Position numbers and translations under genes: made by a program. The notes beneath the pieces were generated by a model, which was given only the letters and a program-made list of their open reading frames with translations, searched no databases and had not been told where the DNA came from. Positions 24,843-38,948 of a stretch of DNA of 64,000 nucleotides are shown here, in pieces (positions within the stretch are counted from its first letter, which is position 1; each line of letters starts with the position of its first letter). The stretch spans positions 86,710,001 to 86,774,000 of the forward strand of contig NC_092342.1 in the NCBI RefSeq assembly GCF_046630445.1, read 5' to 3'. The stretch comes from Rutidosis leptorrhynchoides. Its lineage: Eukaryota; Streptophyta; Magnoliopsida; Asterales; Asteraceae.

Positions 24843-26723
24843 TGATGTGGTAGCGGAGGGGTATAAAATACTATTGAATTTTTAATACAAAATACTACAA
24901 AATATGACACAAGTTTTATTAATTTACGGATGGGATATACCTAAACTTTGCTACAACACTATAGGCAGTGTACCTAATCGTAGAGTAGTGTAGTTTTTAG
25001 TAAGTCCGGTTCGTTCCACAGGGAGCTGGTGATACTTACTATATTTTTAACAACTATATTTATACAAAATATATATAATTATATAAGTAGTAATATTATT
25101 ATAAAAGGGGGGTTTTACCGTTTAATGACCGGTTTGTCGATTCTATATTTTAAGCGTAAAGATAAATGACGATAATTAAAGTGCGTAAAATAATGACAAT
25201 AAATAAAATGACAGTAAATAAAATTGCGAGTAATAAAATGACAGTAAATAAAGATACGATGAGAAATATAATAAAAGAATTATGCTTATTTAAACTTCCG
25301 TAATCATGATGTTTGACGTGTTGATTTTAATTTATTACCATGGGTAAATTGTCCTTTGTCCTGGTTTATTTGATACGTCTATCTGGTTTTTGTCCATAAT
25401 AGTCCATCGGTCATAAATATAAAGTGCGAGTATCCTCGTCAAATTACCCTTATACCCGAAGTCAAATATTCCAACTGATTAAGGATTTAAACTGTGACGC
25501 AGTTATCACTTCTGTCAACAATTACACCAGTTATCACTGTATGTAATCCACCCCTGTTTTAATTAGTTTATGAATATTAATTCATCCACTTGATCAGAAT
25601 GAATAATCAATTACCCAACCCAATTGATTAATTAAATGATTATAACAGATTCCATATGAACGTCACTAAATAGGACAACCATAATCATTATTAATTATTA
25701 GGTTAATTAATTTGAAGATAGGTTCGACAGACTCCAATGAGTTGTCACTCAATTAGACAATACCCCCATCTATTAATAGTCAATAGTCCAATTTCCACAA
25801 GTGTCGGTCTTTTGCCCAAACCTTAATTATGGTACAAAGTTCAATAACCCCGTCTTAATATTTTAGCCCAACATCACGATTACTTCGGCTCAAATAAGCA
25901 TAATAATAACTTAGCTACGAGACATTAATGTAAAAAGGTTGAACATAACTTACAATGATTAAAAATAGCGTAGCGTTACACGGACAGAATTTCGACTTAC
26001 ACACTCAAACGATCTCTATCATAAATCTTATTATTATCATAATTTAAAATTAAAATTAAGATTATTGTTATATCTTATTAAGTTAACATTATGATAGAGA
26101 TATAGAATATAGATATTGATAATTGATATAGATATTTGATCGATATATAGATAAAAAAAAAGATAGAAAAAGTTCTTCTTTTCTTACTCGTTACATAGAT
26201 CGTTACATAGCCTTTTATAGGCGAAATTAGAAATTGAATTTTCATTTACGACCCCTGAACTATGCTCAATTAACAACTTTTTATTATTTAATATTATTCT
26301 TATTATGAATTATTTAAATATTATATTTTATTCTTGTGCATAGTTGACTCGTAATTTTTACACCGTTGCGTCGAGCGCTGAAAGTTGGTTCATGCCCCGG
26401 TTCCGGATTTTCGAACGTCTTTTCGTACAATTTTATATCGTGTACTTTGTGTTTTGTAACTTGTACTCTTGTCATTTTTAGACGTTCTTCATCAATAATT
26501 TGAACCTTTTTAATTGTATCTTGTACATTTGAGCTTTTTGGACCTTTTGGTCTTTCAAATCTTCGTTTTTGTCTTTAAATCTTCATTTTCGAGCGATTTG
26601 CGTCTTTCGTCTTCGCACTTATTTATTTAACTATTACAACTAAAAATAAGGAAATTACATTTAAAAACTTTACATATTGGAACGATATTGCTACTAAATA
26701 TATGTTCATTTGGAACACTATCA
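24843..26723 (-). repeat. 5' LTR of Athila-like element 1
   Basis: Promoter LTR of the minus-strand element, TGATGTGG to ACTATCA on the plus strand. It differs from the other LTR by about three substitutions and two indels. Confidence 0.95.
26211..26221 (-). promoter_or_regulatory. Probable TATA box of the Athila 1 LTR
   Basis: CTATAAAAGG on the minus strand, about 500 bp into the 5' LTR in a less AT-extreme context. Transcription would be expected to start about 30 bp downstream, near 26,180. Confidence 0.55.
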
Positions 26724-26728
26724 GACTC
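26724..26728. repeat. Target-site duplication GACTC, right copy
   Basis: Matches 16,438-16,442. Confidence 0.95.
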
Positions 26729-27125
26729 AACCTATCCCAACATAGGACTTCGTACATTAGAAAGAGCTTCAAACATGCAATTTAAAGAAGCATGTTATGC
26801 TTACGAATTAGTAATGTTCACTTCTCATCAAATTGAGAAAAAGAACATCGGATTACAACTGTTAAATAAAACATTCCCACAAGTGGCGGATTTAGTAGTT
26901 GGGGTGAGAAACAAGGTTTTTAGATTGTTACAGGGCTGTTGGGCATTACGTAACCCTCGTCTTTTTGACGACGTTACAACATGCTGCCTAGCCAACGGCC
27001 ACAACGGTTATTTTCGACAAGACCAAGGATGGGAAATAATATTAGTAAAACCAGAATCTATGACCTGTTTCTGGACCTATGAATTACGTGTTTTTATTGC
27101 CTTTGCTGAACGACTTGCGTATTAA
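26729..27125 (+). pseudogene. F-box-like ORF of the Tekay-like element, 3' part
   Basis: Continuation of the F-box-like frame after the Athila insertion, ending at TAA 27,123-27,125. The segment begins with a Sel1/TPR-like stretch (IGLRTLERASNMQFKEACY, then YELVMFTSHQIEKKNIGL) and ends with a Cys/Trp-rich tail (TTCCLANGHNGYF ... SMTCFWTYEL). That tail resembles the C-terminal Cys-rich motif of At2g35280-type F-box proteins. An upstream ATG that appears to open the frame lies inside the Athila LTR and is not native. The 397 bases plus the 296 bases at 16,147-16,442 keep one frame. Confidence 0.7.
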
Positions 27126-27463
27126 CTGGAATTGTCTTCGCAACTACCTTGTATCAAAGTTATTCTGTGCTATATTTCATGCTATATTTAAAATTGCGGT
27201 ATTATACGTTTGTAAAATATTGTATAAAAGTTTGAGCACGAAATATTATTATCAGTTTTTCATATAGAATTGTAGTAGTTGAATTGTATATTAGCTGCTA
27301 AGTATGAACTTAACGGGTAGGTACTACCCAAATTATAAATTATAAAACGCTATTATGAAGAAAAATCTTTTATAAATGAGTTCATATCATGCTACGAAAT
27401 ACTATTAACTACTCTTAATATTTTGTATGATTAACTTGATTCATTTGATTATTTTTGAAGGAA
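27126..27463 (+). other. Spacer between F-box-like ORF and gag, with purine-tract-like copy
   Basis: AT-rich spacer without ORF. At 27,310-27,325 it reads TTAACGGGTAGGTACT, a one-mismatch copy of the sequence at the element's own purine tract/3' LTR junction (32,052-32,067). Confidence 0.6.
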
Positions 27464-30400
27464 ATGGCACCGACTACTCGAAATACTCTGAATATGACCG
27501 AGGAAGACTTCCGTGTTTTCCTTGCTGCAAATGTAGCCGCAGTGCAGGCTGCAATGCGAAATAACAACAATAACTCTGAAACTTGCAATGGATCTAACGT
27601 CACTAGAAATCGTGTAGGATGCTCCTACAAAGAATTCACTGCCTGCAAATCTTTGGAATTTGATGGAACCCAGGGTCCAATCGGATTGAAACGGTGGACC
27701 GAGAAGGTTAAATCGATGTTTTCCATAAGTAAATGTACTGAAGAAGACAAAGTAAAGTACGCTACGCATACCTTCACAGGTACTGCGTTAACATGATGGA
27801 ATACATATCTCGAGCAGGTAGGACAAGATGTTGCTTACGCACTACCGTGGTCAGCATTCAAGCACTTGATAAACTAGCAGTATCATCCCAGAAACGAGGT
27901 CAATAAGCTCAAGGTAGAGCTTAGAGGATTACGAATGCAAGGTTTCGATATCACCACATATGAACGACGATTCACAGAGTTGTGCCTATTGTGTCCCAGA
28001 GCGTTCGAAGACGAAGAAGAGAAGATCGACACATTTGTAAAAGGGTTACTGGAAAGGATTCAAGAAGATGTGAGTTCACACGAGCCTGCCTCCATACAAA
28101 AGGCAAGTCGAATGGCTCACAAACTAGTGAACCAAATTGAGGGTAGGATTAAAGAGCAGGCGGCCGAAGAGGCTAAAACGAAGCAAGTCAAGAGAAAGTG
28201 GGAAGAAACCAGTGACAAGAGTCACCAATACAACAACAACAATCACAACCACAATCGCAACAACTATCCCAACAATCACAACATCAACCGTAACAACAAC
28301 AATCACAATCCCAACAACTACTACAACAAACGTCCCAACAACAATAATTACAACAAACGCCCCAATAACAACAACAACAACAATCCCAACAACAATCTCA
28401 AGAACAACAATGGCGACAACAATCAGAAAACTCCGTGCTATAGGTGTGATGGATATCATCCGGATAAATACTGTAAGGTTGTATGTACCAAATGTAAAAG
28501 ACCGGGTCATGGTGCGACGAAGTGTGAAACTTTCGGACCAACGACTGGAGGAACAAATAATGCCCACATTGTTTATTTCGGATGCGGGAAGAAGAGCCAC
28601 TTCAAAACTACGTGCCCAAATCAGGGGAATACTAATGGGAAAGGCCGAGGAACAGTTTTCAATATTAATACGGCAGCAGCGCAGGAAGGCCCGGAGCTTG
28701 TTACGGGTATGTTTCTTATTGACAATAAACCTGCTTATGTTTTATTTGATTCGGGTGTGGATAGAAGCTATATGAGTAGGGATTTTTGTGCTAAATTAAG
28801 TTGTCCAGTGACGCCTTTGGATAATAAATTTTTACTCGAATTAGCCAACGGCAAATTAATTTCAGCAGATAATATATGTCGAAATCGAGAAATTAAACTG
28901 GTTACCGAAACATTTAAGATTGATTTGATACCAGTAGAGTTAGGGAGTTTTGATGTGATAATCGGCATGGACTGGTTGAGAGAAGTGAAAGCAGAGATCG
29001 GTTGTTACAAAAATGCAATTCGCATTGTACGAGAAAAAGGAAAACCCTTAATGGTGTACGGAGAAAAGAGAAATGCGAAGCTAAATCTTATTAGTAATTT
29101 GAAGGCGCGGAAGCTAATAAGAAAAGGTTTCTATGCTGTTCTAGCACACGTCGAGAAAATCAATACTGAAGAAAAGGACATCAGTGATGTTCCCGTCGCA
29201 AAAGAATTTTCTGATGTATTTCCAAAAGAATTACCGGGACTACCTCCACACCGACCCGTTGAATTTCAAATAGATCTTATACCAGGAGCTGCACCGATAG
29301 CTCGTGCTCCATACAGACTCGCACCCAGCAAAATGAAGGAACTCCAAAGCCAATTGTTAGAACTTTTAGAGCGTAGTTTCATTCGACCAAGCACATCATT
29401 GTGGGGAGCTCCTGTCTTTTTGTCAAAAAGAAGGATGGTACATTCAGGTTGTGTATCGACTACCGAGAGTTGAACAAACTTACCATCAAGAACCATTATC
29501 CACTACAAAGAATCGATGACTTATTTGATCAACTACAAGGCTCGTCAGTTTATTTGAAGATCGATTTACGTTCTGGGTATCATCAAATGCGGGTGAAGGA
29601 GGATGATATTCCAAAGACTGCTTTTAGAACGCGTTACGGTCATTACGAGTTTATGGTTATGCCGTTTGGGTTGACTAACGCACCAGCTGTGTTCATGGAC
29701 CTTATGAACCGAGTGTGTGGACCATATTATGACAAGTTTGTCATTGTCTTCATCGATGACATACTTATTTACTCAAAGAATGATTAAGAACACGAAGAAC
29801 ATTTAAGAAAAGTGCTAAAATTGTTGAGGAAATAAAAACTGTACGCTAAGTTTTCAAAATGTGCATTTTGGTTGGAAGAAGTTCAATTCCTCGGACACGT
29901 AGTGAACAAAGAAGGTATTCAGGTTGATCCGTCAAAGATTGAAACCGTTGAAAACTGGGAAACCCCGAAAACTCCAAAGCATATACGCCAATTTTTAGGA
30001 TTGGCTGGTTACTACAGAAGATTCATCCAAGATTTTTCCAAAATAGCAAAACCCTTGACCGCATTAACGCATAAAGGGAAGAAATTTGAATGGAAGGATG
30101 AACAGGAGAAAGCGTTTCAATTGTTGAAGAAAAAGTTAACTACGACACCTATATTGTCATTGCCAGAAGGGAATGATGATTTTGTGATTTATTGTGACGC
30201 ATCAAAGCAAGGTCTCGGTTGTGTATTAATGCAACGAACAAAAGTAATTGCTTATGCGTCCAGACAATTGAAGATTCACGAGCAAAATTATACGACTCAC
30301 GATTTGGAATTAGGCACTGTTGTTTTTGCATTAAAGAATTGGAGGCACTACTTATATGGGGTCAAAAGTATTATATACACCGACCACAAAAGTCTCCAAC

Positions 30401-32055
30401 ATATATTTAATCAGAAACAACTGAACATGAGACAGCGTAGGTGGATTGAACTGTTGAATGATTACGACTTTGAGATTCGTTACCACCCTGGGAAGGTAAA
30501 TGTGGTAGCCGATGCCTTGAGCATAAAGGATAGAGAACCTATAAGAGTAAAAGCTATGAATATAATTATTCATACTAAGCTTACTACTCAAATAAAAGAG
30601 GCACAACAGGAGGTTATACAAGGGGAAAGTTGAAGGATGAAATACCCATAGGATCGGAAAAACATCTTAATATTCGGGAAGACGGAACCCGGTATAGGGC
30701 TGAAAGAATTTGGGTACCAAAGTTTGGAGATGTGAGTGAAATGGTACTTAAGGAAGCACATAAAACCAGATACTCAATACATCCCGAAGCGGGAAAGATG
30801 TACAAAGATCTCAAGAAACACTTTTGGTGGCCGGGTATGAAAGCCGATATTTGCTAAATACGTAGGAGAATGTTTAACTTGTTCTAAGGTCAAAGCTGAA
30901 CATCAGAAACCATCAGGTCTACTTCAACAACCTGAAATCCCAGAATGGAAATGGGAAAACATTACCATGGATTTCATTACTAAATTGCCAAGGACTGCAA
31001 GTGGTTATGATACTATTTGGGTAATAGTCGATCGTCTCACCAAGTCAGCACACTTTCTACCAATGAGAGAAGATGATAAAATGAAAAATTTAGCGCATTT
31101 ATACTTGAAGGAAGTCGTCTCCAGACATGGAATACCAATCTCTATTATCTCTGATAGAGATGGCAGATTTGTTTCAAGGTTTTCGCAGACATTACAGCAA
31201 GCATTGGGAACTCGTCTAGATATGAGTACTGCCTATCATCCACAAACTGATGGACAGAGTGAAAGGATAATACAGACGCTTGAAGACATGCTACGAGCAT
31301 GTGTTATTGATTTTAGAAACAGTTGGGATCGACACCTACCGTTAGCAGAATTTTCCTACAACAACAGTTACCACTCGAGTATCGAAATGGCACCGTTCGA
31401 CGCACTTTATGGTAGAAAGTACAGGTCTCCGATTTGTTGGAGTGAGGTAGGGGATAGACATATTACGGGTCCAGAGATAATCCAAGAAACTACCGAGAAA
31501 ATCATCCATCAACAACGGTTGAAAACCGCCCAGAGTCGACAAAAGAGCTACGCGGACCTTAAAAGAAAAGATATAGAATTTGAAATTGGGGAGATGGTCA
31601 TGCTTAAGGTTTCACCTTGGAAAGGTGTTGTTCGATTTGGTAAACGGGGAAAACTAAATCCAAGATACATTGGACCATTCAAGATTATAGATCGTGTCGG
31701 ACCAGTAGCCTACCGACTTGAATTACCTCAACAACTCGCCAATGTACATAATACCTTCCACGTCTCAAATTTGAAGAAATGCTTAGCCAAAAAAGATCTC
31801 ACTATTCCTTTAGACGAAATCAAAATCAACGAAAAACTACAATTAGTTGAAGAACCCATCGAGATAATGGATCGTGAGGTTAAAAGACTCAAGCAAAACA
31901 AGATACCGATCATTAAGGTTCGATGGAATGCTCGTAGGGGACCCGAGTTCACCTGGGAGCGTGAAGATCAAATGAATCTGAAATACCCGTACCTATTTCC
32001 AGAAGATGCGTCAACACCTTCAACAGCTGAAAATTTCGGGACGAAATTTATTTAA
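27464..32055 (+). pseudogene. Tekay-like gag-pol with chromodomain, broken
   Basis: Starts at ATG 27,464 (MAPTTRN). Gag is followed by an Asn-rich linker (28,230-28,420). Two zinc knuckles come next: CTKCKRPGHGATKC near 28,490, and a damaged YFGCGKKSHFKTTC near 28,575 whose first Cys is Tyr. Protease has DSG near 28,750. RT has FIDDIL near 29,755, RNase [11 protein letters not shown] near 30,195. The integrase has an HHCC finger (30,760-30,890) and a DDE core ([22 protein letters not shown]; 30,967-31,275). The C-terminus, about 31,860-32,000, is chromodomain-like ([17 protein letters not shown]). Lesions: TGA 27,794, TAG 27,875, one base lost near 29,415, TAA 29,785, TAA 29,833, a shift near 30,627 and one extra base near 30,850. 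It cannot work as is. Confidence 0.9.
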
Positions 32056-32066
32056 CAGGTAGGTAC
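32052..32066 (+). promoter_or_regulatory. Polypurine tract region of the Tekay-like element
   Basis: TTAACAGGTAGGTAC directly before the TG of the 3' LTR. Only moderately purine-rich, but it is in the required place. Confidence 0.55.
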
Positions 32067-35651
<3,585 letters not shown>

Positions 35652-35656
35652 AAAGA
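35652..35656. repeat. Target-site duplication AAAGA, right copy
   Basis: Matches 1,034-1,038. Confidence 0.9.
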
Positions 35657-38234
35657 ATTGTAGAGAACATGATAAAATTAAACGTGCAATGAAGTATAAA
35701 TGGTTGGCTCGGAATGGTCACCGCCACCTCTTTTTAAAACTTCTTTCAAAATTTGACAATTATTAATGTTGTAAATTTGATTATAAAAACAAATACGAGC
35801 CTATGATAACCTGGCCTAAGATAAATTATACCCCTTTGACCCATTGGCATTAGAACTAACTCAAGATAACTCCTTTAATTACTCTAATATTTCAGATCTG
35901 ATCTTAATTTGCTACAATAAGGAAATATGGGAAGAGTAACCTTACATATTACATATGGCTTGGTGGTACCTCCAAATGAGTTCTTCTTCACCGAGAAGTG
36001 AAACTTCATGCTTGTAAGATGTTTAAATGAAGAACTTTTTTATGGTCAAAATGGGTCAGTCCAGGTTGACCGGAATACTTCTAAACTAATTTTTTTATGG
36101 TCAAAATGTTTCCACTTTTTAGCTTGACCCATTATTTTGCCACCTACACACAATTAAAAAAAGATGTAAACCAAAACAACGTAAAAATGAATTGAACCTT
36201 ATAGTTGAACAATTTTAGCAATAGGTTTACCAAATTAGAATCCACTAAGGGATTAATTCAAGAAGCAACAGGTTTATGTATATTAGAATCCACTAATGGA
36301 GTAATTCAAGCAGCTCGACATTTTAATTCAAGAAGCCTGACCTGTTAATTTGGATGACACCTCTAGTTCCAATGATTCTAGCCAATAGTTTACCTTCATC
36401 ATCAAAGACAAATAAATATCAATGATTAGTATGCAAAGGACAAAAAAAAAAAAAAAAATTACCACATCTAAAGACCTCAAGTTTTTATTTATATAATACA
36501 TCACTACATATTATATTTATATTTATATACCTAATGATAATCAATGTTCAAACGTGACATGTCACAGTAATAAGAATGCAACCATTACAGCTTACATCTT
36601 CATAATCATATGCTTCTTGCTATATTAGATGGCACACATCAAAAAAATAAAAAACTTATTTGTTTAAAACATGTTCAACAAAACTGAACTATACAATTCA
36701 AAATACACAGATTACCTTGAGAGACATGTCATCAATTCCTTTTGTGGTTATAACAATAACAACATGATATAATACATGATAGGTTAAGGAAGTTCCTCAT
36801 TTGCCCTAATTCAAAAATCACAGATATGAATAATTAATTCAAGAAACCAAATATAAACCCTAATAATTAATAAAAATATTACCTTGACTTCCCTAAATCA
36901 AGGCTATGAAATTATTTTGATCAATAACAAATTCAGAAATTAAATTTTAAGCATAATACTATGAATACGTAAGATGAACAATCGACGATCCTTCGACCTT
37001 TGAGCACAACTTAACTGATAAATCAGAATCACAATTATTAAGAAATATCCAGTTTGGGTGGTGCAAATCATATAGTAATTTTAGGTAGGAGATGCTTAAG
37101 AAATTGTTAAAAGTATATTAACATGTAGTAGTTGATAACAAAATGATTCCGACGATTAAATTTAACATCCAAACACCCAAATATTAACATCAAAACACCC
37201 AAATATTAACACCTATTTTTTGATTCCAGCTATTCAATTTAACATCCAAACACCCAAATATTAACATCCAAATTTTGTTAAAAAAGTGGACGATTCAATT
37301 ACATGAATTACAACAAACATGTAGTAGAATTGGTTATTGTGATCCATATTAAGATATCTGTAATTAAATCGTGGTGATTCAAACATTAATTCCGCCGCTT
37401 CATCGTTCGTTAATCCGATTCCAGCGAGTCTAAGTAAACCGGAGTTACTGCACAAAATTTATACCAATTTGTGCTTAAAAATGTGGCGGATTAAAACTGT
37501 GTAGCGTCGACCTATAATACGGACGCTGGAGGCCATAATCGGCGATTGAAAGGTGTTGGGTGTGAGGAGTTTGAAGAGAGAGGGAGTTTGAAGAGAGAGG
37601 GTACAGTGACGTTTTTTTGGTACTTATATGTTTTTTTTCTTCTTCTTTTTTTTTTTTTTGTAATTTATGTTAACCAAGATGTTGATAGGGACACGTGTCT
37701 TTTTCGGGTAATTAACAAATAAAATTCTGGATTATTGTGGTGATTAACACGTGGAGGGTGATTAGAGAAGTAATTAACAGAGTGACACGTTGAATGTATA
37801 ACTCACGCTTTATGTAAGTTAGACATGTATGTTTGTATATATGTATATCAGATGATAATGAATAAATCCATGGAAAAATTAATTGTCCATATCCATTACT
37901 CGTCCATTTTAATTATTCACATCAATTATTATTATTTTTTTTGAAAGCTAAAACCTTTTATATATATGCCAAGGTGATAAATAAATACATATATACAAAC
38001 AAACAAGTAGCACGACCCTTTGAACCCATGTGGCCCAAACAACCCAAAATGAAGACTCTACTGTGAACTCAATTACAAAAAGCTACATAACAACAATAAT
38101 TATTAATTGATCTAATTGGGTGAATATTTAATAGATTAGACATCTATTATCCCTTATTCACAACACTACAATTTAAGTATATACTTCATTATATATAATC
38201 AGATTTTTGCACTTGATAGCTTTATGATAATTCT
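35657..38234. other. Non-TE-looking DNA between two elements
   Basis: AT-rich DNA with local duplications: TTTTTTATGGTCAAAATG near 36,038 and 36,094; a 'tagaatccacta...ttcaa' block near 36,236 and 36,283; AAACACCCAAATATTAAC three times at 37,160-37,265. It contains a possible minus-strand gene start (separate entry) and minus-strand AAG|GTAAT donor-like sites near 36,715 and 36,884. No full gene was recognised. Confidence 0.5.
37261..37610 (-). pseudogene. Possible 5' end of a host gene or gene fragment, unidentified
   Basis: On the minus strand a CT-rich leader (37,537-37,620, repeats of CTCTCTTCAAACTCC) precedes ATG 37,536, as in many plant 5' UTRs. The frame codes a short basic, Ser/Arg-rich start (MASSVRIIGRRYT...) that looks like an organelle presequence, meets TAA at 37,459-37,461, then stays open in the same frame to 37,261 (SGLLRLAGIGLTNDEAAELM). 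The stop could mean a pseudogene or an intron beginning GTATAA just before it. No family was recognised. GC content is higher than in the surroundings. It is the only candidate non-TE gene in the window. Confidence 0.3.
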
Positions 38235-38239
38235 ACTTT
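38235..38239. repeat. Target-site duplication ACTTT, left copy
   Basis: Repeated at 44,081-44,085 on the other side of Copia B. Confidence 0.9.
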
Positions 38240-38565
38240 TGTTATAATAATAATAATAATAATAATATAGATATGGATAGTCAATTTTGGTGTATACATA
38301 TAGTCAATTTTGGTACACAAAGTATGTATTTTTATATTGAGATTTTAGGCTATAAATACTCATGAATGCAAGCATTAAACTTGCACCATTTCTCACACTT
38401 ACAAAGTGTTTCTTTCTTTCTCTCCATTATCATCTTTGTTCTTACACTTCATTATTAGTATTCTAAATCAAGAATCAAACCACTAAAGGTAGTTATAAGC
38501 CTACTGAATTATAACATCAAGAATCAAACCACTAAAGGTAGTTATAAGCCTACTGAATTATAACA
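38240..38565 (+). repeat. 5' LTR of Copia B
   Basis: TGTTATAATAATAA to TTATAACA, 326 bp. The last 98 bp are a 49-bp unit present twice in tandem (38,467-38,515 and 38,516-38,564). It starts with a TAA triplet run two units longer than in the 3' LTR. Confidence 0.95.
38351..38358 (+). promoter_or_regulatory. TATA box in the Copia B 5' LTR
   Basis: TATAAATA within GGCTATAAATACTC. The transcript would start about 30 bp downstream, near 38,385, leaving an R-U5 of about 180 bp. Confidence 0.65.
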
Positions 38566-38580
38566 CGTTATCAGCACGAT
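38566..38580 (+). promoter_or_regulatory. Copia B primer-binding site
   Basis: CGTTATCAGCACGAT immediately follows the LTR. TTATCAGCACGA is a recurring primer-site sequence of many plant Copia elements. Confidence 0.6.
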
Positions 38581-38948
38581 AATCTTAATACTAAATATGG
38601 TTGGCTCTGCCACCAAAATGATATATGGTCGGTTATACCACCAAAATGATATATGGTCGGTTATACCACCAAAATGATATATGGTCGGTTATACCACCAG
38701 AATGATATAGGTCGGTTATACCACCTGAAAAAATATATGGTCGACACTGTCGCCAAATTTTCATTTATGTTTACTAATATTTATATTTTTGTTATATAAC
38801 ATTTATTTATGATTACTTACACATGGTCGACACTGTCACCTACTTATCATTTATGTTATATTAAATTTATGTTTAATGTTTATATACTTATGAATATAAA
38901 TTGACTCTAATTTATCATGATGTTTGTTTTAATTTTTGATAATAGAAA
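38581..38948 (+). other. Copia B leader with 28-bp tandem repeats
   Basis: Five near-identical 27-28 bp units occupy 38,595-38,733 (ATATGGTCGGTTATACCACC plus AAAATGAT). Two degenerate GGTCGACACTGTC units follow near 38,739 and 38,825. No ORF. A TTTTTGATAATAG just before the gag ATG could act as a 3' splice site. Confidence 0.75.

Larger units (their letters stand above)
16443..26723 (-). mobile_element. Athila-like element 1, pol-less and young
   Basis: A complete minus-strand Gypsy element with LTRs 16,443-18,326 and 24,843-26,723 and a perfect GACTC duplication. Line-by-line comparison of the LTRs shows about three substitutions and two small indels in 1.88 kb, so the insertion is recent. 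Its primer site matches tRNA-Asp. The only coding region is gag-protease (20,634-23,385); RT, RNase H, integrase and the env-like frame present in element 2 are missing. Non-coding leader and 3' regions are homologous to those of element 2. It is best read as a non-autonomous derivative moved by a related autonomous element. Confidence 0.9.

Noticed and set aside
26688..26728. ATG inside the Athila LTR as start of a protein with the F-box 3' part
   Set aside because: The frame enters from LTR sequence created by the insertion. The native frame comes from 16,147-16,442.
28124..28600. Val/Ile-rich frame on the minus strand resembling a membrane protein
   Set aside because: It is the antisense reading of the Asn-rich gag linker (AAC/AAT codons read as GTT/ATT). 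The real frame is the gag on the plus strand.
38595..38733. CRISPR-like array
   Set aside because: The units are contiguous without spacers, the context is a plant retrotransposon leader, and no cas-like gene is present.
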